11,731 bases of DNA from Alistipes sp. CAG:831 (GTDB lineage Bacteria; Bacteroidota; Bacteroidia; Bacteroidales; UBA932), in assembly GCA_000432775.1 (NCBI GenBank), contig HF990342.1:1-11731 (forward strand), written 5' to 3'. Position numbers and translations under genes: made by a program. Of the stretch, positions 8,601-11,731 are shown piece after piece. How positions within the stretch are numbered: the first letter of the stretch is position 1; each line of letters opens with the position of its first letter. Below the pieces are notes generated by a model. It ran no database searches, was not told the DNA's origin, and saw only the letters and a list, made by a program, of their open reading frames with translations.

Positions 8601-10210
8601 TCGGCTATATCACTGTTTAGAGCCTCAAAAGACGCCTCCATCGCCTTGATCCGATCCTCAAAGTCGGCAATGGAGGATGACACCGAGGACTCGATCTCAC
8701 TCATGGTTGTCTCGAATTCATCCATTCTGTTATTCACATCACTAACCGCCGCAGTTATAGCCTCCTGATATGCAGCCGTAATCTCAGACTTGGTTGTCTC
8801 CAGGCTTTGACGAAGATCGGCTATCTCCTCGGCGTTTGAGGCAATCTGCTTGCGGTTGGTCTCTATCTGCTCCGCATTGCGGGCTATCAGTTCTGCTTGG
8901 GAGGCTATCTTTGCCGTGTTGTCCGCAATCTGTTCCGCCTGAGACAATATAAGCTGATGGTCAGACTCCTGAGAGGCCTTAAGTTCCTCAATGGCATCTG
9001 TATTTGCCTTTATCATCTCCGCGTTCTCCGCTATGAGCCTACTGTTCTCCTTTATCAGCTCACTGTTTCCTGTTATGTCTGATGCATTCTCCTGTATCTT
9101 GGAAGAGTTGGCGGCTATTGCCTGAGAGTTCGCATCCACCTTCTCCGACAGGGCAAGTATCTCGCCGGCAGTCTGGGATGTCACCGACTCCAATTGCTCC
9201 TGCAGAGCACCGATCAACGCCTTGTTATTCTCTATCTCCCCGCTGAGTACAGACTGTATGCCTTTGACCATATTCTCCAAATAAGCCTGTGATGCAGTTA
9301 TCTGTTCCGAAAGTTCTTCTTTCATTGCCGCAAGTTCCTGCTGAGCCTGCGAAATAGTCAAGTACCCGGAAAGCTGCCCGTTCACCCACTCTTTCATGGA
9401 CGCTTCCAATGCATTTAGAGACTGGGCTATGGCTGCCTCATAAGCCGCCTGGATCTCGCTCTTTGCCGTAGATATCGCCGCAGTGTACGCATCGGTTATA
9501 TCGGTGACTGCCGAGGACAGCGCCTCCTGCATCCTTGTGTCCAAAGAAGACACCGCTTCCTCTATTTCCACTGACAACTCATCCTTGACTCTGGACTCCA
9601 TATTCGCCATAGATTCATTAAGAGCCTCTATACTCACCTTTATTGAGGTGATTTCCTTCACAGTAGAGTCATACTGCTCAATCGTGGAGAATGTCGCCTC
9701 AAGCCAATCCCTCACATCCCCCGAGACAGTATCAATATCAGAAAGATTGTTATCAATATAATCCTCCAGAGTGTCAACCCTGTCCTTCAGGCCAGAATGC
9801 TCCAGTTCCAATGAATCTATAGTCTCTCGAAGCCCATCCTGCTCCGCTGTCATCGAGGCGCGCAGCTCTTCCAAGAGAGCCGCCAGATGGGCTAGTTCCT
9901 CTGCCGAGCCGACGTCTCCCATGGCGTTCAGCTCATTCCGTATCTCATCTATGTTGGATTCAATACCGGATATAGCCCGCTCCAGCTCCGCGTCCTGATT
10001 TCTCAATGCCTGAATATAGCTATCCAACTCGGAATTGGTTGTCAGCAGCTCATTGACCGTGGACTGTATTGCCGATATCTGCTGCGTGACAGATGCCAGC
10101 TGAGTGTTGCGTATCTGGTCTATCTGAGACTGAAGATTCTGTATCTCGTCCCTGTAACATGACGAAGCGGCCATCAGACCGAGAAGAACTGCTAAAATGA
10201 CTCTTTTCAT
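5648..10210 (-). CDS. Giant LRR lipoprotein with long trimeric-type coiled-coil stalk
   Basis: A 1520-residue protein from ATG at 10210; the frame continues upstream to an ATG at 10357, but only the inner start gives a lipoprotein signal (MKRVILAVLLGLMAASSC, Cys18), so I chose it. Residues 20-565 are almost continuous coiled coil, including 15 perfect heptads with Asn/Ile periodicity (361-465). A beta domain follows at about 566-690. Two EF-hand-like modules (DANEDGEISFSE at 710, DYDGDGEISIME at 1036) each precede an LRR block: about 745-990 and 1055-1385, with consensus L-x-x-LDCS-x-N-x-L. The last 115 residues hold MYLPKLSQAEEI and CFWTGTN, loosely like the C-type-lectin-like DUF1566/FISUMP group. 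It is probably a surface adhesin or receptor on a long stalk. DNA is GC-rich down to about residue 1240 and AT-rich after it, suggesting a replaced C-terminus. It is the first gene of the leftward operon. Confidence 0.92.
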   Translation of the reverse strand: MKRVILAVLLGLMAASSCYRDEIQNLQSQIDQIRNTQLASVTQQISAIQSTVNELLTTNSELDSYIQALRNQDAELERAISGIESNIDEIRNELNAMGDVGSAEELAHLAALLEELRASMTAEQDGLRETIDSLELEHSGLKDRVDTLEDYIDNNLSDIDTVSGDVRDWLEATFSTIEQYDSTVKEITSIKVSIEALNESMANMESRVKDELSVEIEEAVSSLDTRMQEALSSAVTDITDAYTAAISTAKSEIQAAYEAAIAQSLNALEASMKEWVNGQLSGYLTISQAQQELAAMKEELSEQITASQAYLENMVKGIQSVLSGEIENNKALIGALQEQLESVTSQTAGEILALSEKVDANSQAIAANSSKIQENASDITGNSELIKENSRLIAENAEMIKANTDAIEELKASQESDHQLILSQAEQIADNTAKIASQAELIARNAEQIETNRKQIASNAEEIADLRQSLETTKSEITAAYQEAITAAVSDVNNRMDEFETTMSEIESSVSSSIADFEDRIKAMEASFEALNSDIADIKRAIYDINTAIEEIQEQIKAIMGRIQSISYVPKYADGNAVMTYTNSGGTITPGSAVLDFELRPSSTAAEIAKVWEDALSVKAVYTLTRAVDFVSLAISSAEASTDGVLTVTVSGDALDESFFRSEQSANAALIISDGNNELSSEYVNLVPRTTDNIYIPDAVFKEYLVGGFDANEDGEISFSEAEAVEKIDVSASLTSIKSLEGIEYFTNLTELDCSYNRIESLDLRSNKKLTKVNAAQNDLTSLQLEGCTALTWLDCSGNDLTVLDVSSLENMNHLNVSDNRLVSLNVSKNTALEILDCGNNSLKELNVSNNRMLTSLHCGGNAIAGLNLRYNTALTALDCSSNLITLLDLDACTELASLNCSGNALRSLLLSNTEIQTLDCSGNSIYNVDVSACTGMQTFDCSSNELTKLDVSKCASLVSLDCSDNHLSSINVSANQSLTTLNCSGNPDLSAIWMSGESQQQNVELTTDAGEVFYNDGGLVIPDSALKSYLVQNYDYDGDGEISIMEADAITQVNCSGLGISDLSGLEACANLEYLDCSGNSISVIDLPGLTKLTRMVCYDNVLTDINLSGCTSLTSLEIMSSGINALNGTTLTIEGYGQSGSLALSMANTQITSINVRGSQQLTSLDLTENTQLTSLDASGNTALQSLDVSTLIHLTSLDVHGCDLQSFDVTHNTELVTLICSDNSIPSLNVGNCPQLITLECRHNALARIDVTNNPLLQRLDLSYNDLSMTNFTANSSLMWLNVDGNSALTILNVKENSGLVELYASGLSISSIDLSNNNQLRILDVSNNADISHLNLSNNLQLEKLAIRGEIGLDAVDVTGHARLLELDITDNNSIKDLQILSETCKIVSNYSVIGNVNTFGRVCIFNTDAGATYYVAWNEEKVSHSDAQDVSETKGMYLPKLSQAEEIASRIQNIRRVLNIEVDYLDQCFWTGTNKSSSGPNFYYFIYFSNDFSYETDRYASDSLDDFAYFSVYIN
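6056..7051 (-). repeat. Second LRR block (C-terminal) of the giant lipoprotein
   Basis: It encodes residues about 1054-1385 in repeats of roughly 20-21 residues, with L-x-x-LD-V-S-x-N-x-x-L spacing. Repeats in the promoter-distal part (below about 6480) are richer in Asn and encoded by AT-rich DNA, while those above about 6540 are GC-rich. Confidence 0.8.
7241..7972 (-). repeat. First LRR block, Cys-containing LDCS-type repeats
   Basis: It encodes residues about 747-990. Repeats read L-x-x-LDCS-x-N-x-L-x-x-LDVS, about 21 residues each, so a cysteine recurs at the same inner position of many repeats and forms a ladder. The DNA shows matching recurrences such as GGAGCAGTC and GAGACATCCA on the plus strand. 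Confidence 0.85.
8816..9130 (-). repeat. 15 heptad repeats with Asn-core (I-x-x-N) coiled-coil signature
   Basis: It encodes residues 361-465 of the giant lipoprotein as an unbroken run of seven-residue units with pattern N-x-x-x-I-x-x, e.g. NSSKIQE, NASDITG, NSELIKE. Asn occupies the first place in 11 of 15 units, the others having Gln, Leu or Asp. I-x-x-N spacing is the 'N@d' core pattern known from trimeric autotransporter stalks. Confidence 0.8.
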
Positions 10211-10236
10211 AATCTTATAGTTTAATTGACACATAC

Positions 10237-10281
10237 AAAAAATGCGGTACTGTCGCCTATCATACGGACAACAGGTACCGC
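10237..10281 (-). terminator. Intrinsic terminator in the leader of the LRR operon (possible attenuator)
   Basis: Read leftward, the arm GCGGTAC at 10281-10275 pairs with GTACCGC at 10250-10244. The stem continues inward (TGTTGTCC against GGCGACA) with one bulge and G-U pairs, about 15 base pairs in all, around an eight-base loop. It is followed by A then six T at 10242-10237, the form of a rho-independent terminator. It ends 26 bases before the ATG at 10210, leaving no room for a normal promoter after it, so transcripts for the operon must read through. Confidence 0.75.
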
Positions 10282-10309
10282 CAAGCACCACGTACATGTA
10301 CAATAAACA

Positions 10310-10339
10310 ACAGCCCGCACCTGAAGGTATGCGGACTGT
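10310..10339 (-). promoter_or_regulatory. Strong hairpin in the operon leader
   Basis: Read leftward, ACAGTCCGCA (10339-10330) pairs with TGCGGGCTGT (10319-10310), ten pairs with one G-U, and the inner CC/GG can extend it. A T-rich but broken stretch (TGTTTATTG) follows. It lies 28 bases upstream of the terminator hairpin, so it may be a pause hairpin, a weak terminator or half of an alternative fold. Confidence 0.6.
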
Positions 10340-10427
10340 GATGCTTATTATTCCCATGTACTCAAAATTGGCGGTTTTGTTGTCCCGGGAATCCTAAGAT
10401 TCACAATCAGTATTCTCTTCTATTGCT

Positions 10428-10443
10428 CAGGTCTTGAGACCTG
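10428..10443. promoter_or_regulatory. Inverted repeat overlapping the expected transcription start
   Basis: CAGGTC and GACCTG flank a 4-base spacer (TTGA), with GCTC/GAGC further out at 10425-10428 and 10446-10449. There is no T-run on either side, so it is not a terminator. Lying just downstream of the candidate -7 element for the leftward operon, it could be an operator or form a 5'-end hairpin on the transcript. Confidence 0.45.
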
Positions 10444-10448
10444 ACGAG

Positions 10449-10456
10449 CAAATGTA
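10449..10456 (-). promoter_or_regulatory. Candidate Bacteroidetes -7 element for the leftward operon
   Basis: On the minus strand TACATTTG matches the Bacteroides -7 consensus TAnnTTTG exactly. No clear TTTG -33 element is found 19-21 bases upstream, so the promoter is tentative. It would give a 5' leader of about 230 bases containing both hairpins. Confidence 0.4.
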
Positions 10457-10565
10457 ACAAAAATCTACAATACTTCGGTGCGGACTGTTAAATTTTCTTA
10501 TTCTCAGCATACCTACAAAGCCGGCACAAATATAGCATGAAAGGGCATGACATACTAAATCTTCA

Positions 10566-10781
10566 TCACCTCAAATACCATAATACACTGATATCTACGA
10601 ACTTAATTTTCGGATTAATAACATTTTTATAACCACACCTGTGCACCTCCGACAAGGCCCGCAGCATCTGCACACGGACACCGTCCTTCATCCGGTCATG
10701 GCAGTCTTCAATGAGACGGATATAGTCATCTGCGAAAAAATCCCGGAATAAAAAAAGTTCGTATATTCGCGCGGTTAACTG
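10566..10781 (-). other. Possible gene remnant or small ORF in the intergenic gap
   Basis: The region 10358-10803 has no clear gene. Within it a minus-strand frame is open for 71 codons, from after a TAG at 10784-10782 to the TGA at 10568-10566. An ATG at 10691 would give a 41-residue peptide starting MKDGVRVQMLRALSEVHRCG. The upstream part of the frame reads like protein (DDYIRLIEDCHDR) and is GC-rich, while the end is AT-rich. It could be a decayed gene tail or chance. The rest of the gap is AT-rich control sequence for the two divergent transcription units. Confidence 0.2.
10762..10769 (+). promoter_or_regulatory. Candidate -7 element for the acetyltransferase gene
   Basis: TATATTCG differs from TAnnTTTG at one position and lies 34 bases before the ATG at 10804. 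An A-rich run (10750-10756) precedes it, but no clear -33 TTTG is seen. Confidence 0.35.
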
Positions 10782-10803
10782 CTACACGAGCATACGACAC
10801 GAT

Positions 10804-11367
10804 ATGGAACTGAAAGAATTCTTGGATTTCGTCAAGACGGGGAAGGCTTTGAATACCCCTGAGATATACGAGTTTATGGACAGGATGAGCGATGAGGCGC
10901 GGAAGATAACCTTCGAGCTGAACAGCTCATATCACGAGGCAGACGAGGTACGGGAGCTGCTCTCGCGGCTGTTCGGGAAGCCGGTGGATCCGACGTTCAA
11001 GGTGTTTCCGCCGCTGTATGCTGACTTCGGGAAGAACATCGCGGTAGGAAAGAATGTGTTCATCAATGCCTGCTGCCACTTCCAGGATCACGGAGGGGTG
11101 GTAATCGGGGACGGCTGCCAGATAGGGCACAATGTGGTCTTCGCGACCCTCGACCACGGCATCACTCCCGAGGACCGGCGCAACACCTACCCTGCCCCCA
11201 TTGTCCTCGGCAAGAGGGTCTGGGTAGGCTCCAACTCCACCATCACAAAAGGGGTGACTATCGGGGACAATTCCATCGTGGCGGCAGGTGCCGTGGTCAC
11301 TAAAGACGTACCGGCCAACTGCATCGTCGGAGGCGTCCCGGCCAAAATCATCAAACGGATAGAATAG
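10804..11367 (+). CDS. Sugar O-acetyltransferase of the LacA/Maa/NodL type
   Basis: A 187-residue left-handed beta-helix acyltransferase that would transfer acetyl from acetyl-CoA to a sugar hydroxyl in the cytoplasm. The helical N-terminus (1-60) matches the maltose/galactoside acetyltransferase N-terminal domain. Hexapeptide repeats start near residue 75: FGKNIAVGKNVFINACCHFQDHGG, split by a loop, is the family core; His118 in ATLDHG is the expected catalytic base. Later coils read VWVGSNSTITKG and IVAAGAVVTKDVP, ending in the usual GGVPAKIIKRIE. Length fits the family (about 180-210). The substrate cannot be read from sequence; related proteins act on maltose, galactosides or Nod-factor sugars. 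It is divergent from the LRR operon and followed after 12 bases by another gene in the same direction, so the two are probably co-transcribed. It is GC-rich, like the normal chromosome. Confidence 0.93.
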   Translation: MELKEFLDFVKTGKALNTPEIYEFMDRMSDEARKITFELNSSYHEADEVRELLSRLFGKPVDPTFKVFPPLYADFGKNIAVGKNVFINACCHFQDHGGVVIGDGCQIGHNVVFATLDHGITPEDRRNTYPAPIVLGKRVWVGSNSTITKGVTIGDNSIVAAGAVVTKDVPANCIVGGVPAKIIKRIE

Positions 11368-11379
11368 CACGGCGGAAAG

Positions 11380-11731
11380 GTGAGACACACAGGGGATAAA
11401 CGGATATTCAGAGCCGTATCCGAGGCAGTAAGGAGACTGGCGTCAATGACGGCAGTGATGCTGGTGCTGGCGGTAAGCGGATACTCCGCCTCAGCTGCGA
11501 CGGAAGCAGAATGCCTCCGGAATTCCGAAACGGAACTTTCCGGCACGGACATGGCCGGAAGCGGAGAGCAGGAACGCAAAAGGTCGCTGGGCCCGTACAC
11601 CATGTACGAGCAGATTATCTACCAGGCCAAGCAGGAGCGCATCTTGGAATGGCTGGCGGACGACATGAGCGAAGGAAGGGCCACGGGTACGCACGCCGGC
11701 ATGTCAGCGGCACGCTTCATAGAAGTGCTCT
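11380..11731 (+). CDS. Exported protein of unknown function (3' end outside window)
   Basis: The frame is open for 117 codons from GTG at 11380 to the right edge. GTG is preferred because it gives a basic N-terminus (MRHTGDKR...VRRL) before a hydrophobic stretch (TAVMLVLAVSGYSASAA), a Sec-type signal with likely cleavage near residue 40; an ATG at 11446 would leave no positive end. A purine-rich GGCGGAAAG just precedes the GTG. The mature part is charged, with a Pro-Tyr motif (GPYTMYEQIIYQAKQERILE) and no domain I recognise. It follows the acetyltransferase by 12 bases in the same frame, so it probably shares its transcript. Minus-strand open frames overlapping it have no initiation context or domain sense. 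Confidence 0.65.
   Translation, partial: MRHTGDKRIFRAVSEAVRRLASMTAVMLVLAVSGYSASAATEAECLRNSETELSGTDMAGSGEQERKRSLGPYTMYEQIIYQAKQERILEWLADDMSEGRATGTHAGMSAARFIEVL

Larger units (their letters stand above)
10330..10488 (-). repeat. Pair of identical 10-bp direct repeats in the operon control region
   Basis: On the minus strand ACAGTCCGCA occurs at 10488-10479 and again at 10339-10330. The first copy lies at the expected -33 position of the candidate promoter; the second is the left arm of the leader hairpin. The copies could be binding sites for one regulator. Confidence 0.5.

Noticed and set aside
10211..10357. 49-residue N-terminal extension of the giant lipoprotein
   Set aside because: The inner start at 10210 gives a textbook lipoprotein signal peptide, and the extension spans two hairpins including a terminator.
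10428..10449. Inverted repeat as a transcription terminator
   Set aside because: Neither strand has a T-run after the stem; an operator or 5' hairpin is more likely.
10211..10803. Invertible (phase-variable) promoter as in Bacteroides capsule loci
   Set aside because: I found only short inverted repeats and none flanking a promoter-sized segment, and no recombinase gene is in the window.
10927..11603. Minus-strand open frames of 153 and 138 codons
   Set aside because: They overlap the clear acetyltransferase and the following signal-peptide frame, and their translations have no domain sense.
1..11731. CRISPR array, tRNA/rRNA genes, insertion sequences, prophage genes
   Set aside because: No regularly spaced short repeats with unique spacers, no cloverleaf or rRNA-like sequence, and no transposase, integrase or phage structural protein was seen.

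Overview
The window looks like a piece of a Bacteroidales chromosome. Evidence: many lipoprotein signal peptides with a cysteine near residue 18-19, DUF4988-like coiled coil plus collagen-like modules, a BACON-like domain, BspA-type and 'LDCS'-type leucine-rich repeats (LRRs), and a TAnnTTTG-like -7 element with no strong Shine-Dalgarno. The GC-rich flanking genes would fit a higher-GC genus such as Alistipes, but the genus is only a guess.

Layout. Positions 1-10210 hold five genes, all read leftward (minus strand) and tightly spaced, so probably one long operon. In transcription order they are: (1) a 1520-residue lipoprotein with a very long coiled-coil stalk and two LRR blocks (5648-10210); (2) a polytopic membrane protein (4790-5614); (3) a 654-residue lipoprotein with coiled coil, collagen-like repeats, BACON-like domain and BspA-like LRRs (2823-4787); (4) an unrecognised lipoprotein with a hydrophobic C-terminal segment (1527-2768); (5) a lipoprotein of more than 513 residues with polymorphic-toxin features, starting at 1540 and running off the left edge, whose last visible part resembles the N-terminal half of an HNH/Endo VII-type nuclease domain. 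A 5' leader upstream of the operon (about 10211-10456) carries a strong intrinsic terminator only 26 bases before the first start codon, a second hairpin and a candidate promoter, so transcription entry is probably conditional.

To the right, a 445-base gap (10358-10803; 593 bases measured from the operon's start codon) separates a divergent rightward pair: a hexapeptide-repeat sugar O-acetyltransferase (10804-11367) and, 12 bases later, an exported protein of unknown function that runs off the right edge (11380-11731). These are GC-rich and look like ordinary chromosomal genes.

Interpretation (inference). The operon would put two large fibrous lipoproteins with trimeric-stalk signatures and ligand-binding LRR tips on the cell surface or in the periplasm, beside a membrane protein, a helper lipoprotein and a lipid-anchored nuclease-like effector. 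That set suggests an undescribed contact-dependent antagonism or surface-recognition system. GC content falls sharply inside the LRR gene and is low in the membrane, helper and effector genes, which suggests exchange of 3' ends and downstream cargo. No immunity gene, recombinase, tRNA, CRISPR array or insertion sequence is visible.
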